From: Hyphomicrobium sp.
GTDB taxonomy: Bacteria; Pseudomonadota; Alphaproteobacteria; Rhizobiales; Hyphomicrobiaceae
NCBI GenBank assembly: GCA_030598645.1
Contig: JAUVPN010000034.1
Coordinates: 1 to 12,524, forward strand
Reading direction: 5' to 3'
DNA length: 12,524 nt
Positions 1 to 6,299 of this stretch are shown here, piece by piece; position 1 is the first letter of the stretch; every line of letters begins with the position of its first letter. The notes below the pieces were generated by a model. That model had not been told where the DNA came from. It saw only the letters and a program-made list of their open reading frames with translations, and made no database searches. Both the position numbers and the translations under genes were made by a program.

Positions 1-2
1 AC

Positions 3-836
3 GATGAAGGCTGGGAAAGGGCGATGGAGGGCTGCAGTTACGTGCTGCATGTCGCATCACCCTTTCCCTTGAGGGAGGAAGGCGATCCCGACGACGTCAT
101 CCGCCCGGCGCGTGAAGGCACGCTGCGCGTGCTCAAGGCCGCCACACGGGCCGGGGTCAAACGCGTCGTACAAACCTCTTCCGTCGTCGCGATCACGCTG
201 GCATGGCCCGAAGTGCCCGTAGGCTATGTGTTCGCCGAGAAAGACTGGTCGAACCCGGAGCGACCCGACATCACATCTTATGTGATCTCCAAGACTCTTG
301 CAGAGCGCGCGGCCTGGGATTTTGTCGAAGGTCGTACGGACACCCCAGAGCTGGCAGTTGTCAATCCCGGCTTCGTGCTAGGCCCAGCGCTCAACCCCGA
401 CCTATCGACGTCGCACGAGGTTTTGCGGCTTATGGGAATAGGAGCCTATCCTGCCGCACCAAAGATAGGCTTCCCCGTGAGCGATGTGCGCGACGTCGCC
501 GTGACGCATGCGTTGGCAATGACTCATCCGCAAGCTGCAGGGCAGCGGTTCATCTCTGCCAATGGCTTCTTGCGGCTAATCGATTTGGGGCGCCTGATGG
601 TGGAAGCAGAGCCTGATCTGAAACGGAAGGTGCCGAGCTTTGAGATGCCAGACTTTGTCGTGCGCGCACTTGCTGCGCTTATCGACAGGCGCCTCAAGGC
701 TGTCATCGCCGACCTAGGACATCCGCGGCCGGTATCGAATGACAAGGCGGCTAAGATCCTGGACCAGTCGTTTCGATCGGCGGCGGAGGCAGCCAAGTCG
801 GCCACTAAAAGTTTGCGCGAGCTTCGCCTGATTTAA
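3..836 (+). CDS. NAD(P)-dependent extended SDR, dihydroflavonol-reductase/aldehyde-reductase type (5' partial)
   Basis: This is a reductase of the extended short-chain dehydrogenase superfamily that likely reduces an aldehyde or ketone with NAD(P)H in the cytoplasm; the substrate cannot be told. The reading frame is open to the left edge: codons before the first in-frame ATG (24) read DEGWERA, which continues naturally into MEGCSYVLHVASPFP, a typical DFR-family stretch, so the true start lies outside and ATG 24 is internal. About 277 residues are visible. The nucleotide-binding T-G-x-x-G-x-x-G motif expected at the N-terminus is therefore missing by truncation. Numbering from ATG 24, the active-site serine region is TSS (51-53) and the catalytic Y-x-x-x-K is Y86/K90. 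The segment VVNPGFVLGP (112-121) is also characteristic. Family members are near 340 residues, so roughly 60 are lost. The next gene is 195 nt away behind its own promoter, so the two are probably not co-transcribed. Confidence 0.88.
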   Translation, partial: DEGWERAMEGCSYVLHVASPFPLREEGDPDDVIRPAREGTLRVLKAATRAGVKRVVQTSSVVAITLAWPEVPVGYVFAEKDWSNPERPDITSYVISKTLAERAAWDFVEGRTDTPELAVVNPGFVLGPALNPDLSTSHEVLRLMGIGAYPAAPKIGFPVSDVRDVAVTHALAMTHPQAAGQRFISANGFLRLIDLGRLMVEAEPDLKRKVPSFEMPDFVVRALAALIDRRLKAVIADLGHPRPVSNDKAAKILDQSFRSAAEAAKSATKSLRELRLI

Positions 837-951
837 ACGCTGAACTTGGTGGTCCCCGGAGTTCGTCGCCGGCCATTTTATTGCCTTTTGAGCGCGGATG
901 ATCAGCGGCAGGCACGAAATTGCGGTTGTATGGCGCTCGTGTGTAGGACTT

Positions 952-980
952 TTGTCGGCCTACGGCCTGACCTATAGAAT
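952..980 (+). promoter_or_regulatory. Putative sigma70-type promoter of the Do protease-rarA unit
   Basis: TTGTCG (952-957, 4 of 6 matches to TTGACA) and TAGAAT (975-980, 5 of 6 matches to TATAAT) are separated by exactly 17 nt. Transcription would start near 987, giving a leader of about 45 nt before the ATG at 1032. It sits in the 195-nt gap after the reductase gene and is the best promoter match I found in the window. This is inferred from consensus only. Confidence 0.5.
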
Positions 981-1031
981 GGGTAACCCTTTGCTAACGT
1001 ACCTCACGCGGATGATTAGGAATTCGTACGT

Positions 1032-2468
1032 ATGATGTGGTGGTGCACGCTCTCGTCGTTTCGAACGCGAATAGTGATGTTGGCCCTTGTTTGCTCGGCC
1101 CTGACGGTGCTCGGTGTGCCGGTATTGGCCCAAAAGCGTGAGCCACCGCCGTCACGCGCAGCGATGCAGTACTCCTTCTCGCCCATTGTGCGAACGGCAG
1201 CGCCGGCCGTTGTCAACGTCTATGTGCGCTCACGGGTGCGAACGTCAGCTTCGCCCTTCGCAAACCATCCGATCTTCCGTGACTTCTTCAGGCAGGGCTT
1301 CGGCCTACCGCGCGAGCGGGTGCAAAGTTCACTTGGTTCAGGCGTTATTATCAGCCCTGACGGGGTGATCGTCACGAACACACACGTGATCAAGGGGCGG
1401 GGTGAGACTGAGATACGAGTGGCACTGGCTGACAAACGCGAATTCGACGCAAGAGTCGTGGCACAAGACGAGAAGACAGATATCGCGGTGCTCAAGATCG
1501 AGAATGGCGGAGAGGACTTCCCATTCCTGGATTTTGCCGATTCCGACAAGCTGGAAGTCGGAGACCTGGTGCTGGCAATCGGCAATCCGTTTGGTGTGGG
1601 ACAAACGGTGACCAGCGGTATTATCTCTGCGCTGACGCGCACTGAAGTTGCACGCTCAGACCGACAAGTATTCATCCAGACCGACGCGGCGATTAATCCT
1701 GGTAACTCCGGTGGTGCGCTGGTGGACATGGGCGGTAAGCTTGTCGGAATTAACAGTATGATTTTTTCGCGCACGGGCGGCTCAGTAGGTATCGGATTTG
1801 CGATCCCGTCCAACCTTGTGCGGCTCTATGCCGATAGCGCGGTATCAGGCCGCAAAATTGAACGGCCCTGGCTGGGTGCGCAGCTAGACACCGTCACGCG
1901 CGAAATGGCAGAAGGACTGGGGTTGAGGCGCATTGCCGGTGCCGTCGTAGTGCGCCTAACAAGCCGTGGACCGGCATCGAGAGCCGGGCTTAAGCTGGGC
2001 GATGTGATCGTGCGTGTGGACGGCTTCGAGGTGACGGATGCTCGCTCCGTCCGCTACCGTCTAACAACCCGGGGCGTGACCAAGACTTCGCGGCTTCAGG
2101 TCATCCGTAAAGGTCGCCGCATTGAGATACCTCTCAGGCTTGAACCGGCGCCCAAACCCGGCCCTGACGATGTGCGCAACCTATCCGGTGATCATCCCTT
2201 CGACGGCGCTCGTGTATCGAATATCTTGCCGAGCGTGGCCGATGAATTTGAATTGGAAGAAACTGAAGGTGTTATCATTGTTGCGGTGCGCCGCGACGGT
2301 GTGGCTGCCCGCCTGGGCTTCCAGCCGGGGGATGTGATCGTGCGTGTGGGGCGAAGGAAGATCGGCGATGTGGTCTCCCTCGACGAGATGACTAGAGTTC
2401 CGCAACGCGTGTGGCGTCTCGCCATCAAGCGGGGCGGTCGCATGATTGACCTTCAGTTTCGAGGATAG
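1032..2468 (+). CDS. Do/HtrA (DegP/DegQ-like) periplasmic serine protease with two PDZ domains
   Basis: This is an ATP-independent envelope protease/chaperone that degrades misfolded periplasmic proteins. The 478-residue product has an N-terminal signal peptide: basic R11 and R13, a hydrophobic core at about 14-30, and likely cleavage after A33 in VLA-Q. The trypsin-like domain holds the full catalytic triad: H118 in TNTHVI, D150 in EKTDIAVLKI and S226 in NPGNSGGAL. PDZ1 (about 278-370) contains GPASRAGLKLGDVIVRVDG. PDZ2 (about 395-478) is shorter and carries RLGFQPGDVIVRVGRRKIGD. Length and layout fit the Do family, but I cannot assign it to DegP, DegQ or another paralogue, so no symbol is given. 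ATG 1032 keeps the basic n-region of the signal peptide; an AGGA lies about 10 nt upstream. Later in-frame starts near 1074 would lose both arginines. The gene ends 5 nt before rarA and supplies its ribosome site, which suggests one transcript. Confidence 0.93.
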   Translation: MMWWCTLSSFRTRIVMLALVCSALTVLGVPVLAQKREPPPSRAAMQYSFSPIVRTAAPAVVNVYVRSRVRTSASPFANHPIFRDFFRQGFGLPRERVQSSLGSGVIISPDGVIVTNTHVIKGRGETEIRVALADKREFDARVVAQDEKTDIAVLKIENGGEDFPFLDFADSDKLEVGDLVLAIGNPFGVGQTVTSGIISALTRTEVARSDRQVFIQTDAAINPGNSGGALVDMGGKLVGINSMIFSRTGGSVGIGFAIPSNLVRLYADSAVSGRKIERPWLGAQLDTVTREMAEGLGLRRIAGAVVVRLTSRGPASRAGLKLGDVIVRVDGFEVTDARSVRYRLTTRGVTKTSRLQVIRKGRRIEIPLRLEPAPKPGPDDVRNLSGDHPFDGARVSNILPSVADEFELEETEGVIIVAVRRDGVAARLGFQPGDVIVRVGRRKIGDVVSLDEMTRVPQRVWRLAIKRGGRMIDLQFRG

Positions 2469-2473
2469 CTGTC

Positions 2474-3793
2474 GTGGCCACGCTGTTCGAAGCCGCAGGC
2501 CTAGAAAAGGGTGCTCCACGACCCTTGGCGGATCGGCTGCGGCCGCAAGCATTAGCGGACGTTGTAGGTCAAGATCATCTCGTCGGTGCTCAGGGCGCGC
2601 TGACGCGCATGTTAAAAAGTGGACGGCTGTCGAGCTTAATTCTTTGGGGTCCGCCCGGCTCAGGTAAGACGACCGTTGCTCGCCTGCTCGCCAATGAGAC
2701 ACAGCTGGAATTCGAGCAACTCTCGGCGATCTTTTCGGGGGTGCAAGACCTGCGAAAGGCCTTCGAGCGAGCGAAGGCACGCCGCGAGCAAGGCAAGGGG
2801 ACGCTTCTTTTTATCGATGAAATACACCGCTTCAATCGTGCACAGCAAGACAGTTTCCTCCCGCACATGGAGGACGGGACAATCACTCTTGTTGGAGCAA
2901 CGACTGAAAACCCGTCTTTTGAACTTAATGGCGCCGTGCTGAGCCGCGCTTCGATACTGATGTTTCACCGTCTCAATGAGGCTGCAGTTGAACTGCTCCT
3001 TACCCGTGCTGAGCGTGAGGAGGCGCGTCCATTTCCGCTAGATGCAGATGCGCGAGAGGCGTTAGTCACCATGGCAGATGGAGACGGGCGTGCGGCCATC
3101 AATCTTGCAGAGGTAGTGTATGCTTCCTCTGCCCCCGGAGGAGGTTTGCTCGACCGTGAGGCGCTGGCTGAACTCGTACAGCGCCGCGCACCGATATACG
3201 ACAAGTCGGGCGAAGGTCACTACAACCTTATTAGCGCGCTCCATAAGTCCGTGCGTGGCTCGGACCCTGATGCGGCCCTTTACTGGTTAGCGCGCATGCT
3301 CGACGGTGGCGAGGATCGGCTTTTTCTGGCCCGGCGCTTGGTGCGCATAGCGGTGGAAGACATTGGTCTGGCCGATCCGCAAGCTGTGGTACAGGCTCTT
3401 GCAGCTAAGGATACGTTTGACTTTCTTGGCAGTCCCGAAGGCGAACTGGCTCTGGCGCAAGCAACGATCTATCTGGCGACGGCGCCAAAATCGAACGGAG
3501 CCTATGTTGCCTATAAGGCAGCGATGCGCGCGGCAAAGGAGCATGGCTCGCTGAGCCCGCCTAAGCACATCCTCAACGCGCCGACCAAGCTCATGGAGGA
3601 GGAAGGTTACGGTGCGGGTTACGAATACGATCACAACGCCCAAGGGGGGTTCTCTGGCCAGAGCTACTTTCCAGGTGAGATGCGCGGCCGCCTGCAATTC
3701 TATGATCCACCGGATCGCGGCTTCGAACGGGAGATCAGGAAGCGTCTCGATCACTGGGCGAAACTGCGGCGCGACCGCGACGGGGAGAGATAA
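2474..3793 (+). CDS. rarA: Replication-associated recombination protein A (RarA/MgsA, AAA+ ATPase)
   Basis: RarA is a clamp-loader-like AAA+ ATPase that acts at stalled replication forks and single-strand gaps, with SSB as partner (family knowledge). The 439 residues match the usual length of about 440. Visible motifs in order are D-R-L-R-P and VGQDHLVG (20-38), Walker A GPPGSGKTT (59-67), Walker B LLFIDE (111-116) followed by HRFN, sensor 1 in GATTENPSF (141-149), and the arginine-finger candidate R158 in LSRAS. The segment MADGDGRAAINLAE and the RarA-specific C-terminal part (with KSVRGSDPDAALYWLARMLDGGEDR) follow. The start is GTG at 2474, with GAGGA (2461-2465) 8 nt upstream inside the end of the protease gene. 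Translation is thus likely coupled to that gene. No anomaly is seen in the protein. Confidence 0.96.
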   Translation: MATLFEAAGLEKGAPRPLADRLRPQALADVVGQDHLVGAQGALTRMLKSGRLSSLILWGPPGSGKTTVARLLANETQLEFEQLSAIFSGVQDLRKAFERAKARREQGKGTLLFIDEIHRFNRAQQDSFLPHMEDGTITLVGATTENPSFELNGAVLSRASILMFHRLNEAAVELLLTRAEREEARPFPLDADAREALVTMADGDGRAAINLAEVVYASSAPGGGLLDREALAELVQRRAPIYDKSGEGHYNLISALHKSVRGSDPDAALYWLARMLDGGEDRLFLARRLVRIAVEDIGLADPQAVVQALAAKDTFDFLGSPEGELALAQATIYLATAPKSNGAYVAYKAAMRAAKEHGSLSPPKHILNAPTKLMEEEGYGAGYEYDHNAQGGFSGQSYFPGEMRGRLQFYDPPDRGFEREIRKRLDHWAKLRRDRDGER

Positions 3794-3814
3794 ATCACTG
3801 CGAAGGGTCTACAA

Positions 3815-3837
3815 GGCCTGTAAATTTTAGCCAGGCC
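3815..3837 (+). terminator. Possible weak terminator hairpin after rarA
   Basis: GGCCTG (3815-3820) pairs with CAGGCC (3832-3837) across an 11-nt AT-rich loop, beginning 22 nt after the rarA stop. No T-run follows, so it is not a classical intrinsic terminator; its position is the main argument. Confidence 0.25.
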
Positions 3838-3934
3838 GGCAATCAGAACACCGAGGCATTCACAATCAACTCTATTTCGACGCTATTCATTGGGCCGGGT
3901 ATTTTAGACCCCATCGGCGTCGGAGCAATTCGCA

Positions 3935-3949
3935 CCCTGAATTTCAGGG
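3935..3949. promoter_or_regulatory. 15-nt perfect palindrome upstream of the Tae4-like gene
   Basis: CCCTGAA-T-TTCAGGG is a perfect 7-bp inverted repeat around one base, about 110 nt before the Tae4-like start. Its symmetry and short spacing suit binding of a dimeric regulator better than an RNA hairpin. I know no regulator for this site. It lies in the 268-nt gap 3794-4061, which holds no gene. A TATAGT (3998-4003) in the gap could be a -10 element, but it lacks a good -35 partner. Confidence 0.3.
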
Positions 3950-3955
3950 CTAATC

Positions 3956-3973
3956 GGCCGCCTTTTGGCCGCC
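3956..3973. repeat. Direct repeat GGCCGCC-tttt-GGCCGCC
   Basis: Two identical 7-mers (3956-3962 and 3967-3973) are separated by TTTT, six nt after the palindrome at 3935-3949. They could also fold as an imperfect hairpin (3 bp, one C-C mismatch, 3 bp). The function is unknown. The cluster of repeats marks the boundary between rarA and the Tae4-like gene. Confidence 0.35.
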
Positions 3974-4046
3974 CTGGTTCTATGGCTAGTGCCAGCATAT
4001 AGTGACTTGATGCTCGGATATTTAGCGTGCGCCTTCACACTCTTAT

Positions 4047-4053
4047 AAGGAGG
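4047..4053 (+). promoter_or_regulatory. Strong Shine-Dalgarno of the Tae4-like gene
   Basis: AAGGAGG lies 8 nt before ATG 4062. It is the fullest anti-16S match seen in front of any gene in this window; the others have only GAGG- or AGGA-type sites. It fixes the start and implies efficient translation. Confidence 0.75.
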
Positions 4054-4061
4054 CAGTCGGA

Positions 4062-4607
4062 ATGGTTCAGTTCGTCGATCTTTGGCGCGGGCATCCGATT
4101 AACGAGTCGGTGACAACACCGTGCATCGCCCCCTATGACCTGACCAATATGGAAGGTCGTCAGATTTCGATGGGCTTTCCCGTCTTCTCCAATCAATGCG
4201 CGATACGTATGGGTGTCGCGTTGCGGCGTGCTGGTGTGCAGGCGAGCCAGCTCGGGGATTGCGTGCATTGTGGTGTCCACTCGATCGAGGAGATGCACTT
4301 CATTCGTGCCAATCAGCTGGCAGACAGAATTGCCGGAGCAAATTTGTCTGGTGTTGGTCCCACTGAGAGGATCACAGGGACGGAGCCCACCGAGTATTAC
4401 GAGAAGCTTTTTGGGCGCACTGGAATCATTTTTGTTAAAGACTATTGGAAGCGCTCAAGCGACAGCGGGCGCCCAACGGGCGATCACATAGATGTATGGA
4501 ACGGCTACCGTTCTTCGGCAAAGTGGCTGTTGGAATGGTTCTCCTGGCTAGGCTACTACTCAAACTATGCTCAGGCAGGTGAGATTTGGTTTTGGGAAGT
4601 GAAGTAG
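4062..4607 (+). CDS. tae4: Tae4-family type VI secretion amidase effector-like protein
   Basis: Tae4 proteins are NlpC/P60-fold cysteine amidases that cut peptidoglycan cross-links in the periplasm of rival cells after delivery by a type VI secretion system. The 181 residues show the family layout. An N-terminal W-R-G-H-P-I-N segment leads to NQCAIRMG (44-51), with C46 aligning to the catalytic cysteine; from memory, the Salmonella protein reads NACPIRMS there. The helix RANQLADRIA (82-91) follows, then GRTGIIFVKDYW (118-129; Salmonella has GKKGIIVVKGHGW). Next is GDHIDVWNG (140-148) with the candidate catalytic H142 (Salmonella GHVTLWNG), and a C-terminal GEIWFWEV strand. The family length is about 160-190. 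There is no signal peptide, as expected of effectors. The third, acidic catalytic residue is not obvious; D144 is a candidate. An extra C67-x-x-C70 pair could form a disulfide. No secretion-system gene is in view. A weak hairpin follows, then a small membrane-protein gene 33 nt downstream. Confidence 0.83.
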   Translation: MVQFVDLWRGHPINESVTTPCIAPYDLTNMEGRQISMGFPVFSNQCAIRMGVALRRAGVQASQLGDCVHCGVHSIEEMHFIRANQLADRIAGANLSGVGPTERITGTEPTEYYEKLFGRTGIIFVKDYWKRSSDSGRPTGDHIDVWNGYRSSAKWLLEWFSWLGYYSNYAQAGEIWFWEVK

Positions 4608-4608
4608 T

Positions 4609-4626
4609 CGGCGCGACGCCGTTTCT
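4609..4626 (+). terminator. Small GC hairpin after the Tae4-like gene
   Basis: CGGCG (4609-4613) pairs with CGCCG (4617-4621) across a 3-nt loop and is followed by TTTCTC. It begins one nt after the stop codon. The stem is only 5 bp, so termination is likely partial at best, leaving room for read-through into the next gene. Confidence 0.25.
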
Positions 4627-4640
4627 CAAGGGTTCGCATT

Positions 4641-4877
4641 ATGCGCTATCTGGTAGCCATGGTTTTTGCTGCGATCGGCGCAGGGCTGGCGATGATTTTT
4701 ATAAGCTCGCAGGTCGCCGATTGGGTGGTGGCGCGCCAGACTTTCGAAAGCTCGGATGACGCCGAAACCCTAAACATGCTCGTCTTTATGGCGAGCAATA
4801 TTGTAGGGCTACTCATTGGCTGGCTGGTTGGTTGGACTATTGCCGGTGCCGGCAGCGCCGATAATCAGCCGTCCTGA
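4641..4877 (+). CDS. Small two-helix inner-membrane protein, function unknown
   Basis: I do not recognise this 78-residue protein. It has two clear membrane segments, about residues 4-22 and 45-70 (the second with a G-L-L-I-G-W-L-V-G-W pattern). They are joined by an acidic loop (23-44) containing D27, E36, D39, D40 and E42. The N-terminus with R2 should be cytoplasmic, which would place the acidic loop in the periplasm and the short polar tail in the cytoplasm. AAGGG (4628-4632) lies 8 nt before the ATG. It sits 33 nt after the Tae4-like amidase and 61 nt before crcB. It may be a membrane partner or immunity protein for the amidase, but known Tai4 immunity proteins are exported soluble proteins of about 110 residues, unlike this one. 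It could equally be an unrelated member of the downstream crcB block. Confidence 0.75.
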   Translation: MRYLVAMVFAAIGAGLAMIFISSQVADWVVARQTFESSDDAETLNMLVFMASNIVGLLIGWLVGWTIAGAGSADNQPS

Positions 4878-4938
4878 CGCTTTCCCATAAGCGGCCATTT
4901 CGTTAGAAGAGCCCACGCATTAACGGTTCGAGGCTCTC

Positions 4939-5319
4939 ATGAGGTTATTTTTGTTTGCTGCTGCGGGCGGCGCTATTGGCGCTGGCGCGCGTCATCTCGT
5001 TAACATCGGCTTCGGTAAGGTCCTCGGAGCAGGATTTCCTTGGTCAACCTTGTTCGTCAACGTCTTGGGTTCGCTGCTTATGGGCGCGCTGATCGAAGTG
5101 CTCGCGCTGCGCCTGAACGTATCGCCAGAGATTAGGACCTTGCTCGTGACGGGCGTACTGGGAGGCTTTACGACCTTTTCAGCTTTCTCTCTCGACTTCT
5201 CCGTGCTCGTTGAACGCGGCGAAACGGCAGGTGCTTTGGTTTATGCGGTGGGATCTGTGGGGGCCTCAATCGGGGCCCTCTTTATTGGGTTATTATTGGT
5301 ACGCGCCATTCTCACATGA
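4939..5319 (+). CDS. crcB: Fluoride ion channel CrcB/Fluc
   Basis: CrcB forms dual-topology dimers in the inner membrane that let fluoride leave the cytoplasm. The 126-residue protein has four hydrophobic segments and the family signatures: GAIGAGARHLV (11-21) with R18, FPWSTLFVNVLGSLLMG (33-49) with the conserved N41, and GVLGGFTTFSAFSLD (72-86), where F77, F80 and F83 fall on the pore-lining phenylalanine motif. The length is typical (about 125). GAGG (4930-4933) lies 5 nt before the ATG. Its stop overlaps the start of the next gene (ATGA, 5316-5319), showing translational coupling. An inverted repeat AGAGCC/GGCTCT (4908-4913, 4932-4937) flanks the ribosome site and could hide it. I saw no fluoride-riboswitch pattern upstream. 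Confidence 0.95.
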   Translation: MRLFLFAAAGGAIGAGARHLVNIGFGKVLGAGFPWSTLFVNVLGSLLMGALIEVLALRLNVSPEIRTLLVTGVLGGFTTFSAFSLDFSVLVERGETAGALVYAVGSVGASIGALFIGLLLVRAILT

Positions 5320-6299
5320 ACGAGCGGGTGGAGACGATCAAAGTGAAAGGGAACGAGGCGGGGGTGCGGCTCGACCGCTGGTTTCGCATTCACTTTCCTG
5401 ATGTTGGCTACGCCTACCTGCAAAAGCTGTTGCGGACCGGTCAGGTGCGTATCGATAGCCGCCGTGCCTCTGCTAGCGACCGATTGGAGGCTGGTGCGCA
5501 GATCCGGGTGCCAAAAATTGTGCGCGTTGTCAAAAAGAATACGTCCACCACATCTGCGCCGCCGGTACTTTCCAAGACCGAGCGCGACCGCATCGAGAGC
5601 ATGATCCTCTACGAAGATGAGCATATCCTCGTACTAAACAAACCGTTCGGCTTGGCGGTCCAGGGTGGCACGGGCACGAAGCGGCACATCGACGGTATGC
5701 TGGCGGCCATGGTCGATCGTTTTGGCGAACGGCCGCGTCTTGTGCACCGACTGGACCGGGATACGACTGGTGTGCTGCTGGTTGCCAGGAATCGCGGCGC
5801 AGCGGCAAAGCTTGGGCGGATCTTCCAGCAACGCTCCGCAGCTAAGACTTATTGGGCGCTCGTTAAAGGCGTTCCAAAGCCGCAACAAGGCAAAGTGACG
5901 GCGCCGCTCGTTAAGGCCGCGGGACCAGAGGGGGACAGAGTGAGAAAAGCGCTGCCGGGCGAGCAGGAGGAGGCCATGCATGCCACTACACATTACGCTG
6001 TGATCGATCGTGTGGGGAGCAAGGCCTCTTGGGTATCGTTGAAGCCAGTGACGGGGCGCCAGCACCAGCTTAGGGCCCATATGGCTCTGATCGGTCACCC
6101 AATCGTGGGCGATAACAAGTATGGCGGGGATCACAACATGCCAGCCGATGAGATCCCGCAAAAACTACACTTGCACGCGCGGCGTCTCCTGCTACCGCAT
6201 CCCATCACGGGCAAGAAAATCGATATGAGTGCGCCTTTGCCCGAGCATATGCGGACCACTTGGCACCTCTTGGGCTTCGATGCGGAGCGTTATGAATGA
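5316..6299 (+). CDS. rluC: RluA-family 23S rRNA pseudouridine synthase (RluC-type)
   Basis: This enzyme isomerises specific uridines to pseudouridine in 23S rRNA; RluC acts at positions 955, 2504 and 2580 (E. coli numbering). The 327 residues match RluC (about 320). An S4 RNA-binding domain (about 8-70) contains VRLDRWFRIHFPDVGYAYLQKLLRTGQVRID in order. The catalytic domain follows, with ILVLNKPFGLAVQGGTG (104-120) and RLVHRLDRDTTG (141-152), in which D147 is the catalytic aspartate. Later come the RluA-family block GRQHQLRAHMALIGHPIVGDNKYGG and a LHLHARRLLLPHP block. The S4 domain rules out RluA itself; RluC versus RluD rests on length and general resemblance, so the exact target site is an inference. 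The gene is locked into the operon by 4-nt overlaps at both ends (ATGA 5316-5319 and ATGA 6296-6299). Confidence 0.92.
   Translation: MNERVETIKVKGNEAGVRLDRWFRIHFPDVGYAYLQKLLRTGQVRIDSRRASASDRLEAGAQIRVPKIVRVVKKNTSTTSAPPVLSKTERDRIESMILYEDEHILVLNKPFGLAVQGGTGTKRHIDGMLAAMVDRFGERPRLVHRLDRDTTGVLLVARNRGAAAKLGRIFQQRSAAKTYWALVKGVPKPQQGKVTAPLVKAAGPEGDRVRKALPGEQEEAMHATTHYAVIDRVGSKASWVSLKPVTGRQHQLRAHMALIGHPIVGDNKYGGDHNMPADEIPQKLHLHARRLLLPHPITGKKIDMSAPLPEHMRTTWHLLGFDAERYE

Noticed and set aside
24..26. ATG as the start of the reductase gene
   Set aside because: The frame is open upstream to the window edge and the preceding codons (DEGWERA) read as normal family sequence, so this ATG is internal.
1220..1813. 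197-codon minus-strand frame inside the Do protease gene
   Set aside because: It is antisense to a clearly coding protease domain with intact catalytic motifs; composition is that of a shadow frame.
2181..2780. 199-codon minus-strand frame across the protease/rarA junction
   Set aside because: It overlaps two well-supported genes in antisense and shows no family resemblance.
4878..4938. Fluoride riboswitch upstream of crcB
   Set aside because: Such elements are common before crcB, but the gap is only 61 nt and I found no GATG-type core with the expected pseudoknot partners; only a simple AGAGCC/GGCTCT repeat is present.
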